Source: Solanum dulcamara
Taxonomy: Eukaryota; Streptophyta; Magnoliopsida; Solanales; Solanaceae
Length of the DNA stretch: 64,000 bases
Direction of reading: 5' to 3'
Assembly (NCBI RefSeq): GCF_947179165.1
Contig: NC_077240.1
Location: forward strand, 58,228,501 to 58,292,500
Shown here: positions 11,363-21,910 of the stretch, in pieces
Numbering within the stretch: the stretch's first letter is position 1
Layout: every line of letters starts with the position of its first letter
Position numbers and translations under genes: made by a program
Notes under the pieces: model-generated
Database searches by the model: none
What the model was told of the DNA's origin: nothing
Seen by the model: only the letters and a program-made list of their open reading frames with translations

Positions 11363-12153
11363 ATGAAAAATAATAGTCCACCATCCTTTCAATACCCCCG
11401 TCTTACAAAAGAAAATTATGAAAAATGGTGTCTACGAATGAAAGCCATTCTTGACTCTCAAGATATTTGGGACATTATTGACAAAGGGTATACACAACCC
11501 GCTAATGAGGAAACTTTGTCCCAAAATAAAAAGGAAGTCTTGTTAAAGACAAGAAAAAAAGATCAACAAGACCTCATTCTTATCCACCAGTGTTTGGATG
11601 ATGGCATGTTTGAGAAGGTGGCTGATACAACCACCTCAAAATAAGCTTGGGAGATTTTACAAAATTCTCTCCAAGGAGTTGATAAAGTAAAGAAGATAAA
11701 ACTTCAAACTCTAAGGTCTGATTTTGAAGTTTTAAAAATGAAAAAATTCAAATCCATTTCAGATTTATACTCAATATTGATAGTTGTTGTGAATCAACTA
11801 AGAAGGTGCGGGAAGGAAGTAGATAATGTGCATGTGGTAGAAAAGATCCTTCGCTCTTTAACACCTAAATTTGATTATGTGGTGTGTACTATTGAGAAGT
11901 CTAAAGATTTAGACTCTATAATAGTAGAGCAATTGGAAGGTACGAAGAAAATATGAAAAGGAGAAAAGAAGAGCCACTAGAGCAACTTCTTAAAACTCAG
12001 ACATCCTTCAAAGATCTAGAAGGTGTAAAAAGTTATAGAGGAAATAGACAATGGCAAGGCCGTGGCAGTCGTGGTGGTCGTGGTGGCCGTGGAAGAGGAA
12101 GAAGCTATATTAACAAATTCAACAATGAAGATAAAAGCCACCAATCATTCAGA
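11363..12153 (+). pseudogene. copia gag, N-terminal part (not inverted)
   Basis: I chose the start at 11363 (MKNNSPPSFQYPRLTKENYE), just after the primer site. The frame has the usual copia gag features: YEKWCLRMKAILDSQDIWDI, then after a TAA at 11642-11644 AWEILQ, and later VEKILRSLTPKFDYVV. Further on is a Gly/Arg-rich tract (GRGSRGGRGGRGRGR) at about 12060-12105. A frameshift lies near 11950. The frame then runs into inverted LTR sequence at about 12154, so the translated tail YLTNNLNKCGSQ is not gag. Confidence 0.85.
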
Positions 12154-12298
12154 AGCCAATATTTGACTAACAATTTGAACAAATGTGGAAGCCAATTTCT
12201 ACAAAGTTTAGCTACCAACTTTCACCAAAATTTGACTATTAATTTCAACAAATGTGGCTTTCAATCCCACCAACATTTGATTTTCACAAATCTCTCCC

Positions 12299-13840
12299 TT
12301 AATTTTGATTTTTCTTCTTTATTCCAAGGCTTGATCTCAATCTCTGAAAATCTTCAAATTTGAGAGGCTTTGTAAAGATATCCGCAACTTGATCATGAGA
12401 TTTCACATACTTGAGTTCTACTTCTTTCTTCACAATGCATTCTCGGATAAAATGATATCTTGTGTCTATATGCTTGCTCCGATCATGATACACTGAATTC
12501 TTGGCAAGTGCTTGCGCAGATTTGTTATCAACACAAATCATTTTGGCTTCAATTTGTGGCAGATTGAGTTTCTTCAATAATCTCCTCAACAAAATAGCAT
12601 GGCATGTACATGATGTTGTTGCCACGTATTCAGCTTCACAAGTCCAGAGAGTAACAATGGATTGTTTATTTAAACTCCAAGAAAGAACACAATCACCCAA
12701 GAAAAAAACAAAATCAAATGTGCTTTTTCTATCATCAACATCTCCCTCATAATCACTATCACAATATCCCACAAGGTTAAAATCATTAGAAGAAGAATAA
12801 AATAGCTCAAGGTCGATCGTACCTTTTAGATAACGAAGAATTCTTTTAGTGGCCTTCAAGTGAGTGGAGGTAGGAGTTTCAATGAAGCGACTTACTACTC
12901 CAACTGCAAAGAATATATATGATCTCGTACATGTCAAGTACCTTAGACTCCCCACGAGACTTTTGAAAAAAGTGGAGTCTACCTTTTCACCATCATCAAA
13001 CTTTGACAATTTTATTCCACTTTCCATTGAGGTGTTCACAGGGTTTCAATCGAACATGTTGAACTTCTTCAAAATCTCCTTTGTATAACTTTCTTGAGAT
13101 ATAAAGATGTCTTCCTCCATTTGTTTCACTGCTAGGCCCAAGTACTATGACATGAGTCCATGTTCGTCATCTCGAACTCAAGGGACATAGCTTTCTTGAA
13201 AGCTTCAAACAAAACTGAGTTATTACCCGTTAGAATAAGATCATCAACATAAAGACAAACAAGCAGAATATCTCCATTAGTATGAACTTTAATGTAAAGA
13301 GCATATTCATGGAGATAACGAGTAAATTCATTGTCATGAAAGTACTTGCCAATGCAACTATTCCATGCTCTTGGAGCTTGCTTCAATCCATATAAGGCTT
13401 TATTCAACCTAAACACCTTATTTTCATGATTTTTTTATCATAAAGCCCAATAATTTCTCAACATAGACCTCTTCTTCAAGAACTCCATTCAAGAATGTCG
13501 ATTTGACATCTAGTTGATGGATTTTCTACCTTATTTGCGCTGCCAAAGAAATCAGCATACGAATCGTCTCCATGCGGGCGACGGGTGCATAGACTTCCTC
13601 GTAGTCAATGTCATGCCTTTATTTGTAGCCTTTAGCCATAAGTATTTCCTTGTATCTTTCTACTTCTCCATGATCATTTTTCTTTGCCTTGTATACCCTT
13701 TTAACTCCAATTGCTCGATGATTCTTGGGAAGAGTTGCTAATTCCCAAGTGTTGTTCTTATCGATTGACTAAATTTCCTCCTCCATGGCTTGTTTCCACC
13801 TTTTGTCTGTAACAGTTTTATCAAAATTCATTGGTTCACT
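12299..13840 (-). pseudogene. copia reverse transcriptase and RNase H remnant (in the inverted segment)
   Basis: RT pieces are at 13840-13420 and 13416-13132 ([16 protein letters not shown], then LYVDDLILTGN with the YVDD active site). RNase H lies within 13039-12299: SLRYLTCTRSYI, YLKGTIDL, GYCDSDYEGD, CEAEYVATTSC, DNKSAQALAKN, HIDTRYHFIRE and DIFTKPL. The last piece is a clean frame of 246 codons ending at 12299. Catalytic acidic residues of RNase H appear present. Stops and frameshifts upstream disable the whole. Confidence 0.9.
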
Positions 13841-13849
13841 ATCAGCAAA

Positions 13850-15560
13850 GAGACAACACAAAAAATTAAAATTAGTAACTTTTTCTGTGTTATCATAGAG
13901 TTCTTGGATACTTTGCATTCTATGCATCCTTTCACTTGAACTCTCTTGAATATACGGAAATGCAATATTTGCTGGTGAAGCAGGTGGGATAACATCATGT
14001 GTAGGTGCGATGATTTCCTATTCTTCTTCATCTGCAAAGTATGAAAGAAAATCATATATTCTTTCTTCCTGAGTCTCCCAATTTCATGCCGCTTCTTCAT
14101 CAAATTCAACATCACGACTCACCACCACCTTATTATTGTTTGGGTTGTATAATGTGTAGCCTTTTGAATTCGCTTCATATCCAATAAACATATACTTGAC
14201 ACTTCGATCGTCAAGTTTAGCTCTTCCTTGATGTGGAACATGAGTATAGACTATGCTTCCAAAGATTCTCAAGTGCTTGACACTTGGCTTTCTTCCACTC
14301 CATGTCTTTTGAGGCGTTTGATCTCGCACATTTCTTGTTGGAGACCTGTTGCTCAAATAAACTGCACAAGAAACAGCGTCGGCCCAAAATTCTTTTGGCA
14401 TACTTTTAGCTTTCAACATACATCTAGCCATATTAAGAATTGTTCTATTCTTTCTTTCTACAACTCCATTTGGCTGGGGCAAGTAAGGTACCGTTAGAGG
14501 GTGACGAATTTCATGAGATTGACAAAAGTCATTAAATTCTTTTGAAGTGAATTCACCTCCTTTGTCTAACCTTAATGCTTTTATTTCGTAGCCACTTTCT
14601 TTTTCTACAAGTGCTTTAAAATTTTTAAAAGAAACAAAAGTTTTTGATTTTTACTTCAAGAAATATACCAAAGTCTTTGCAATGAAATCATCAATAAAGA
14701 GAAAGGAGTATTTACTTTTGCCAAAAGAAGGTGGATCAATTGGACCACACACATCAGCGTGTACAAGCTGGAGTGTCTTGGTTTCACTTGACGTGAACTT
14801 TTTAGGAAAACTCCTCCTTGAGTGTTTTTCAAGAAGACAAGCTTCACACAACTGATTGGGATGGTTGATTTATGGAATCCCATCAACCATTTTCTTATCG
14901 CCCATTGATCTGAGTGGTTCAAAGTTCAACTGCTCAAATCGCATGTGCCAACACCATGAGTCATCTTGTACATTAGTATTCAAACACTTTGCATCAATGG
15001 TCTTAATATTCAAAGGAAACAACCTATTATTTGCCATATTCACTTTAGCAATTAAGTTGTTACTTGAATCTATAAGCCAGAGATGCATATTTTTCATATG
15101 AATATCATATCCTTTTTCAAGAAGTTGGCCCAAACTCAAAATATTACTTTTCAATTTTGGCACATAGTAAACCTTATTAATCAATATATGGCCACCATCT
15201 TTACAATATATCAAAATTGTATCTATCCCTTCAATTTGGACCTTTGAGATGTATCTCCAAAAGACATATTACCTTTCACCATCTTTTTTTATCTCCACAA
15301 ATTTGTCTTTATGTCCACACATGTGATTACTTTCTCCATTGTCAAGATACCATGAACTACAATCATTTGTATATTCTTCTTTAAGTGCCATTAACAATGT
15401 TGACTCATCTTCGTCTTTGTTGTTATCAACAAGGTTAGATTTCTCTTCAACATTGCTACGACATTCTTAAGTGTAATGTCCAAGTTTATGACAGTTATAG
15501 AACTCAATTTTAGATTTGTCATACCTGATTTCATAGGTACCTTGATAAGCTACATGTACT
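13850..15560 (-). pseudogene. copia protease and integrase remnant (in the inverted segment)
   Basis: Pieces in order on the minus strand: zinc knuckle; protease DNG motif; pre-integrase region at 15214-14870 (SWCWHMRFEQLNF); integrase N-terminal zinc part with CEACLLEKHSRRSF (14851-14651) followed by VHADVCGPID and FLFIDDF; and the integrase C-terminal half at 14482-14084 (PNGVVERKNRTI, CAVYLSNRSPT, FGSIVYTHVP, KYMFIGYEA). Stops at several points make it non-functional. Confidence 0.87.
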
Positions 15561-15590
15561 CTACCTCCTTGTTGTCCACGACCATGACTT

Positions 15591-15929
15591 CCTAACTTTG
15601 TAGAAATTAGTTGCCACATTTATGTCAATCAAGAGGTTCAAAAACTCTATAAATAGAGTAGCAATTAAACATCTGAAAATACACCAAAATAGAGAAAGCA
15701 ATAGAGAGAATAGAGAGTAATCTACAAACTATTTCTTAGTTTGTGAGAAAATATTGTGAAATAAAAGAGTGGTGTTCTTATAAAAGAGTAGTCATATTTT
15801 GATACTATCAAGTTGTCATCACTATTATTATATATTTACCCCTTTATAATATTTGATATCGTTGTTACTCTCTTGTTATTATTATTTAACGTGAATATTA
15901 TCTCGACCGAGATTATCATTTTTCCAACA
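15591..15929 (+). repeat. 3' LTR of the inverted-interior copia element, terminal part
   Basis: It begins inside the LTR at CCTAACTTTGTAGAAATT, which matches 10979 onward in the 5' LTR, and ends TTTTTCCAACA at 15929. The missing first part is the inverted piece 12155-12275; together they make about 460 bp against 477 bp in the 5' LTR. Confidence 0.87.
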
Positions 15930-16000
15930 ATCTCCACCTCCATATTTTCTCTCTGTCCATCTCTTTTGCGCGTTCGATCGGTTCGTCCCTTTTCTCTTTG

Positions 16001-16010
16001 TTATATATAT
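16001..16010 (-). promoter_or_regulatory. Probable TATA box of the USP gene
   Basis: On the minus strand GGATATATATAACAAAG lies about 60 bp upstream of the ATG at 15943, a normal distance for a plant TATA box and short leader. There is no experimental support. An upstream ATG at 15960 lies in the putative leader. Confidence 0.5.
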
Positions 16011-16154
16011 CCTGCTTTCTCCTTTGTTCACTTTAATCTCTTTGCTTTTTCTTAAAATACTGAACGAAACTCTCAAACAAACTATATATCTTAGAGTTAA
16101 AATACAGCTGGCTCAACCACGAAACAGTGAACACGGATAAGCCCATATATATTA

Positions 16155-17005
16155 GAGTCGTTTGGTTTGACGGATAAAAGGGGTTAATTTTAAAATTATT
16201 TTTAAGTGTTCTTTAATTTCATGTTTGCATGTAAAGGATATTCCATCCTTATTTTAGCATTAACAATTAGTACTGTGATAAATTATCTTTTTCTGAGGAT
16301 GAAATAGTAATTCCAGGATAATTATTTTGGGATAAAGTGCGTAAAATAACAAAAATATCCCCTTAATTTTTTTTATACACCACTTTTTACATTCATGTAT
16401 ATTAACATAATTTTAACAACATTTATAATAACATTCACAATCTCAATTAATCGTTGTTTTTACGATGATATATTTTTTTTATTAAAAATTGCATTTTATA
16501 ATAACATTCTATTTATGAATATATTATAAGTTAAATTTATTTATCTAAGTTTTATGTTTATTTATATTTTGATTTCTCTTAAAACGATCACCTCACCATT
16601 AAATTACATATTTTAATTAAATAGTTTATTACTAACTTAAAAATTATATTTTATATATCAATTAAAATGTAAATAACTTTAAAATATAGATAATTTTAAT
16701 AATAAAATTTATTTTACTCTAATAAACTTTAAATGGAAGTTTAATTTTTAAGCTAAATAATATGGAAATTTTATTTTTAAGAATAAATGACTAAAGCTTG
16801 CAAAGTAAATGTAAAAAAAAACTAAATAAGGTAGAGGATATTTTTGTAAACAAACAACTTATTCTTAGGTTTATGCAATGAATATAATTTTGAATATGAC
16901 ATACCAAATAAGCAATAAAAACTACTTCCAGCATAATTTATCGCAGCATAATTTTCCTCATCATAAATAATTTTATCATAACTTGTATCCAAACCAAACC
17001 ATCCC
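16155..17005. mobile_element. MITE candidate with TTTGGTTTG terminal inverted repeats
   Basis: The left end reads GAGTCGTTTGGTTTGACGG. The complement of the right end reads GGGATGGTTTGGTTTGGATA. These are imperfect terminal inverted repeats of about 20 bp, facing each other 851 bp apart. The flanks are TTA on the left and TAA on the right, which would fit a diverged 3-bp duplication of a PIF/Harbinger-like element. The interior is AT-rich and non-coding. The class assignment is inference. Confidence 0.5.
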
Positions 17006-17440
17006 TAAAAGTTTTCACTAAGGATATTTAAATTTTTTACATTTTTAAAATTCACAATTATTTTAATTTATAATATTTTTACATATGAAATTTTTTAATA
17101 ATCTTACATCTAAATAAATAAGTTAATATTAAAAAATTTAAATTTAATTAAAAAAATATATAAATTTACCAAGAGTACTATCGTAGAGTTTATTCATTTA
17201 ATTTTATTTGGTGATGAGAATTTGATATTGAATGAATAACTTTGACGTGGCAGATATGCATGCAAAAAGCAAGAAGTGTCATTTGGACATGCAAAAGCTT
17301 GCCACGGTTGCTTCCGATGTGTCAAATGTCTAGTTCTGGACATCTTTATCCTAACTTGCCATTCCAATCGATCACATAATTTTCTCTTTTACGCTCCCTT
17401 TCATTCTTTCATCCTATATATATATATACATATACAGATA
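17006..17440. other. AT-rich spacer with G-box-like word
   Basis: No open frame or domain. It contains GACGTGGCAG near 17236, and a stretch CTCTTTTACGCTC near 17391 that recurs near 56730, suggesting dispersed repeat DNA. It ends in a TA-rich run at about 17415-17450. Confidence 0.4.
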
Positions 17441-17741
17441 TACTAGATATATATGAGTTCCTGTTTGTACGGATTCAATATATATTATTTAATTTATTTA
17501 AATTTATGTAGCACAAATAACATTAGGAGAATCAATCAAATTTTTATATAATTTTAAAATATTTTAAGTTTTTAATTATTGTAATAAATAATACTTTTAA
17601 ATTAATTTTTGAATAATATATGTTACTCACTCTGTACCCACTTATGTGGCACATGTGAAATTTTGAAAGTTAATTTTAGTATGGTCTTTTAATGTAATTT
17701 TCAAATAATATATGTTACTTCCTCTGTTTCAACTTATGTGA

Positions 17742-17834
17742 CACATGTGAAATTTTGAAAGTCAATTAAATTTTTAGTATTTTTTTAAATATTTTAATTT
17801 GTTAATTAGTATGACTTTCAAAATTTCACATGTG
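17742..17834. repeat. Perfect 23-bp inverted repeat (hairpin or small MITE)
   Basis: The arm 17742-17764 (CACATGTGAAATTTTGAAAG plus TCA) is the exact reverse complement of 17812-17834, with a 47-base AT-rich loop. It lies within the repeat array and directly before a SINE fragment. Confidence 0.75.
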
Positions 17835-17840
17835 CCATGA

Positions 17841-17962
17841 CCTTGGAAACAGCCTCTGACAGAAATGCAAGGTAAGGCTGCGTACAATAGATCCTTGTGG
17901 TCGGGCCCTTCTCCGGATCCTGCGCATATCGGGAGCTTTAGTGCACCGGACTGCCTTTTTTT
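17841..17962 (+). mobile_element. Au-type SINE fragment
   Basis: It contains the conserved SINE words CCTTGGAAACAGCCTC, GGTAAGGCTGCGTACAATAG, CTTGTGGTCGGGCCCTTC and GAGCTTTAGTGCACCGG, ending in a T run. The 5' tRNA-like promoter part is missing. ATGAC just before and after may be a short target duplication. Such SINEs are mobilised in trans by LINE enzymes. Confidence 0.82.
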
Positions 17963-20394
17963 ATGACTTATATTACTCTTAATTAACGCAAAATTTTAAA
18001 TAATATATGTTATTTCTCCTATCCCAATTTATGTGGCACTTATGAAATTTCGAGAGTTAACCAAATTGCTAATATGTTTTTAATATTTTAAGTTATGATT
18101 TATAGTACTCTTAACGTAATTTTAAATAATATATGTTACTTCATCTGTTTCAATTTATGTGGCACATATGAAATTTCGAGAGTTAATCACATTTTATATG
18201 TTTTTCAAATATTTTAAATTATTAATTATTGTAATTTATAGTACTCTTAACGTCATTTTTAAATAATACATGTTACTTCCTCAGTCCTAATTATGTAGTA
18301 CGGGTGAAATTTCAAGAGTTAACCAATCCCAATTTATGTGGCATGTGTGAAATTTTGAGAGTTAATTACATTTAAATATGCTTTTCAAATATCTTAAGTT
18401 ATTAATTATTGCGATTTCTAATACTTTTAACGGAATTTTTTCAAATAATATATGTTACTTTCACTGTTTTAATTATATACTACGAGTGAATTTCGATAGT
18501 AAATCATATTTTTAATATTTTAAGTTAATTTTTAATACTATTTTTATAAAGAAAGTCGAAGAAAAGCGCAAGCCGGTCAATTCACTTAATACGAGAAACC
18601 GGAAAGGCAAGGACGTGAATGGGAAAGAAATACAGAGAGGTAGAAGTGAACAGCTTCCACTAAGTTCCTTACGGAAGAGCAATATTTACACGTGTTACTC
18701 TATAAGCCTCCAAATTAAGACACAATAGTAGACAGATATTACACGGTATAAAATTACGAAAATATCATTATATATATTCTTCAATTTATTTAAATTTATG
18801 TGGTACAAATAATATTAGGAGAGTCAATCAAATTTCTATATAATTTTTAAATATTATAGTACTTTTAACATAATTTTTAAGTAATATAAATTACTCATTT
18901 TGTCGCAATTTATGTGACACATGTGAAACTTTGAGAGTCAATCAAATTTTCATATGTTTTTTAAAAATATTTTAAATTATTAATTATTATCATTTATAAT
19001 ACTCTTAATTAACGTAATTTTTAAATAATATATGTTCCTCTCTCTCGCGCATGTGGTATATGTGAAAATTTGAGAGTTGATCAAATTTAATATGTTTTTT
19101 TAAATATTTTTAAATTGTTAATAAATTATTGTGATTTATAATTCTCCTAACGTACTTTTCAAATAATATATGTCATTCCACTGTCCCAATTTATGTTGCA
19201 CAGTTGAAACTTTGAAAGTTAATCAAAACGTAATTTTCAAATGATAAATGTTACTTCATCTGTCTCAATTTATGTGACACATCTGAAATTTGAGAGCTGA
19301 TCAAATTTTTAATATATTTTTTAAATATTTTAAATTGTTAATACATAGTACTCTTACAGTAATTACGTAGTTTTTAAATAACATATTATAATACTATTTT
19401 TTCATAAATTAAAATAAAATTACTAATTATAAATAATGTAAATGATCAGATAATTTATCATTAAAATACAAAATAAAAAATTTAACTATGTGTGGAGCTT
19501 GGATGACTAAGCAGTTAGCTTGACCCCAAGCTCCTCACATTCTCTCTTAAATAATAGAGTAATATACTAGATATAAAAGCACATGCAAAGACGGGCCTAA
19601 TATATAGTATTTTATTTATCTCATTTTATGTGGACACGAATAGAATTAGAAGAGTTAATCAAATTTTTATATAATTTTTAAATATTACAGTACTTCTAAT
19701 ATAATTTTTAAATAATATATGTTACTCGCTTTGTCGTAATTTATGTGGCACATTTGAAATTTTGAGAGTCAACAATTTTTCATATGTTTTTTTAAATATT
19801 TTAAGTTGTTAATTATTGTCATTTATAATATTCTTAATTAACGTAATTTTCAAATAATATAGGTTTCTCTCTCTCGTGCACGTGACTCATGTGAAAATTT
19901 GAGAGTTAGTCAAATTTAATATGTTTTTTTAAATATATTTTAAAGTTGTTTATTAATTATTGTGATTTGTAATATCATAACTTAATTTTCAAATAATATA
20001 TGTTATTCTTCTATCCTAATTTATGTAGCACAGTTGAAATTTTGAAAGTTAATCAAAAAGTAATTTTTAAATAATATATGTTACTCCCTATGTCCTAGTC
20101 TATGTGGCACATGTGAAATTTGAGAGTTAATCAATTTTTTAATATATATTTGAAATATTTTAGGTTTTTAATTATTGTGATATATAGCTTTCAAATATTT
20201 TAAGTTGTTAGTTATTGTGATATATAGTACTCTTAACGCAATTTTTAAATAACATATTATAATACTATTTTTTGTAACTTTACACAATATAACAGAAAAA
20301 AATAAGACAAATAAATTAATATAAAAGGAATATTAAGTATATAAAATAGAAGAAATTAAAGGAGAAGGGTAAATCGATCAAATGACCGGATGAC

Positions 20395-20531
20395 CCTAAG
20401 CCACTAAAGCTTCCCGCTATACAGGGTCCGGGAAAGGGCCTCACAACAAGGGTCTATTGTACGCAGTCTTATCTTGTATTTTTGTCAGAGGTTGTTTCCA
20501 AGGTTTAAACTCGTGACCTTCTGATCACATA
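20395..20531 (-). mobile_element. Au-type SINE fragment, opposite strand
   Basis: On the minus strand it contains a B-box-like GGTCACGAGTTTAAACC (20503-20519), then CTTGGAAACAACCTC, GACTGCGTACAATAGACC, TTTCCCGGACCCTG and GAAGCTTTAGTGG. It is more diverged than the copy at 17841 but extends further toward the 5' end. It lies in the AT-rich array. Confidence 0.8.
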
Positions 20532-21621
20532 GTTTCCTATATATATATATATATATATGTATGTAAGTCCCTGTATATATCACTCAATTTGTCTCAATTT
20601 ATGCGGTATGGATAGACGTAGGAGAGTCAATCAAATTTTTAAATATTTTTAAGTTATAAATTATTACGATTTGTATTAGATTTTACGTAATTTATAATAA
20701 TATATATCACTCACTCTGTCTCAATTTATTTGGCACATGCGAATTTTTGAGAGCCAATGGAATTTATAATATTTCTCAAAAATATTTTAAATTATTAATT
20801 ATTATAATTTATAATATCTTTTTTTCGTTTAAAATACTATACATACTAAAAACAAAAGTAAATGGAGAAAGCACGAAATATAAATAGAGGAAAATGAAGC
20901 AGAAGGAAAAATTGGTCAATTCATCGACTGCTCCTAAGCTGATCACATTCTCTTTAAGAATTTTAAATAATTTTTAAATATTTTAAGTTGTTAATTATTG
21001 TGATTTATAGTATTTTTAAATGTAATTTTCAAATAATATATACCACTTATTATGTCCCAATTTATATGGCACATGTAAAAATTTAAAAGTCAACTAAATT
21101 TTTAGAATATTTTAAATTGTTAATTATTATGACTTATAATATTTTTAATTAACGTAATTTTCAAATAATATAAGTTACTCACTTTATTTAGTACAAGTAA
21201 AATCTCGAAAGTCAATTAAATTTGTAATATAATGTACTTTTCAAATAATATATTACGCGATCTGTCCTTAAATTAAAATAATTTTATTACTTTTATTCTC
21301 ATACTATTCTTATTGTTAAGTGACTACATAAAATAATACTAATCAAACAGATGAAATGTGTATCTATAACATAGAAGTCAAGTAAAATAAAATAAAGTAA
21401 GTAATAAAATTATGCAACCAAAATGAACTGAAGTTCCAATGAAAGAAATTTATGAAAAGACGTGGCCATCCATGGAAAAGCCCAAAAAGACGAAGCTGCA
21501 GTTTCACACTACCAGGAGAATAATTGGCACAGAAATTTGGTAAATTACCAAAGTAACCTCTTGACCCTAAGCTTCTCTCATTCCCTCTTTAGTCTTTCCC
21601 TCTTATATAAAAGAGTAATAA

Positions 21622-21863
21622 TACTAGTAAGGAATATTATTTGCACCGATCCAATAATATTAATCTAGTTTCAACTTTATTTTTAAAAAATATGTTTAAA
21701 TATGAATCTAATCTTTAAAATATTTTTTTTAATTTTAAAAACTATTATTCTAAATTAATAGCATTATAATGTTTTAACGATCAAACATCTACTAAATCTT
21801 AAATCATAATAATCATATTAGAGAAAAAAATATTTATTAATTTTCAAATTTTTTGTTATGTTT
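21622..21863 (+). repeat. Dispersed repeat, copy 1 (matches 56766-56985)
   Basis: Starting at ACTAGTAAGGAATATTATTT it follows the same course as 56766 onward through GATCCAATAATATTAATC, AATCTAATCTTTAAAATAT and AATCATATTAGAGAAA. It forms the left flank of the LINE. The LINE target duplication starts at its end. Confidence 0.8.
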
Positions 21864-21868
21864 ACGTG

Positions 21869-21874
<6 letters not shown>
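21864..21874. repeat. LINE target site duplication ACGTGAGGTTT (left)
   Basis: It matches 33606-33616 exactly. The last three T residues cannot be separated from the poly(T) tail. Confidence 0.88.

Positions 21875-21910
<36 letters not shown>

Larger units (their letters stand above)
12155..15590 (-). mobile_element. Inverted internal segment of the copia element
   Basis: From right to left on the minus strand: the end of gag with zinc knuckle CHKLGHYT (about 15520-15475), protease (WYLDNGESNH, about 15355-15325), pre-integrase, integrase, RT, RNase H, a purine tract near 12290-12300, and 121 bp of LTR start at 12275-12155. Its two ends fit the two broken ends of the surrounding + strand element. 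Confidence 0.83.
10870..15929 (+). mobile_element. Ty1/copia retrotransposon with an inverted interior
   Basis: In + orientation there is a 5' LTR (10870-11346), a degenerate primer site, gag (11363 to about 12153), and the end of a 3' LTR (15591-15929). The block 12155-15590 between them is inverted. On the minus strand it reads gag zinc knuckle, protease, integrase, RT, RNase H, polypurine tract, and the first 121 bp of the 3' LTR. Turning this block over would restore the normal order, with gag in frame across one junction and a nearly complete LTR across the other. The insertion sits in USP exon 1. The 5 bp on each side (TCAAA and ATCTC) do not match. Confidence 0.85.
4082..15943 (-). pseudogene. 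Universal stress protein (USP/UspA domain) gene, split by two copia insertions and carrying a nonsense codon
   Basis: Reading on the minus strand, the first exon is in three pieces: 15943-15930 (start MEVE), 10869-10783 and 4815-4668. Skipping both retrotransposons and one ATCAT copy, the pieces join in frame into ...TTPKKKMIMVAIDESEESF, the hallmark beginning of a plant USP domain. Exon 2 is 4376-4285 and exon 3 is 4200-4082. Introns show AG acceptors and GT donors at every junction, and phases agree. Exon 2 ends HLCKQKM and exon 3 begins VKAETLILEG. Exon 3 reaches the nucleotide-binding motif expected as GSRGLGKIKR, but the Arg codon is TGA at 4102-4104. The final exon was not found. USPs are small cytosolic or nuclear ATP/AMP-binding stress proteins. 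If the start were the upstream ATG at 15960, the frame would fit only after removing 5 bp next to the right-hand insertion, so the start is uncertain. Confidence 0.88.
17440..21600. repeat. AT-rich array of degenerate repeats with higher-order structure
   Basis: The core word TTTATGTGGCAC (or GTGACAC) followed by ATGTGAAATTTTGAGAGT recurs at least 15 times in the + direction, for example near 17643, 17736, 18030, 18157, 18333, 18908, 19270, 19741, 20022, 20100, 20599 and 21060. Spacing is irregular, about 80-300 bp. Each unit continues with a run like AATATTTTAAGTTGTTAATT and TAACGTAATTTTCAAATAAT. On top of this a larger module recurs (starts near 17450, 18770, 19610, 20570), opening with a word like CAATTTATTTAAATTTATG and GGAGAGTCAATCAAATTT. 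No gene is present. Confidence 0.75.

Noticed and set aside
12155..15590. A separate minus-strand copia element nested beside a + strand one
   Set aside because: The minus block has no complete LTR of its own at either end, and its ends fit the broken ends of the + element; an inversion needs fewer events.
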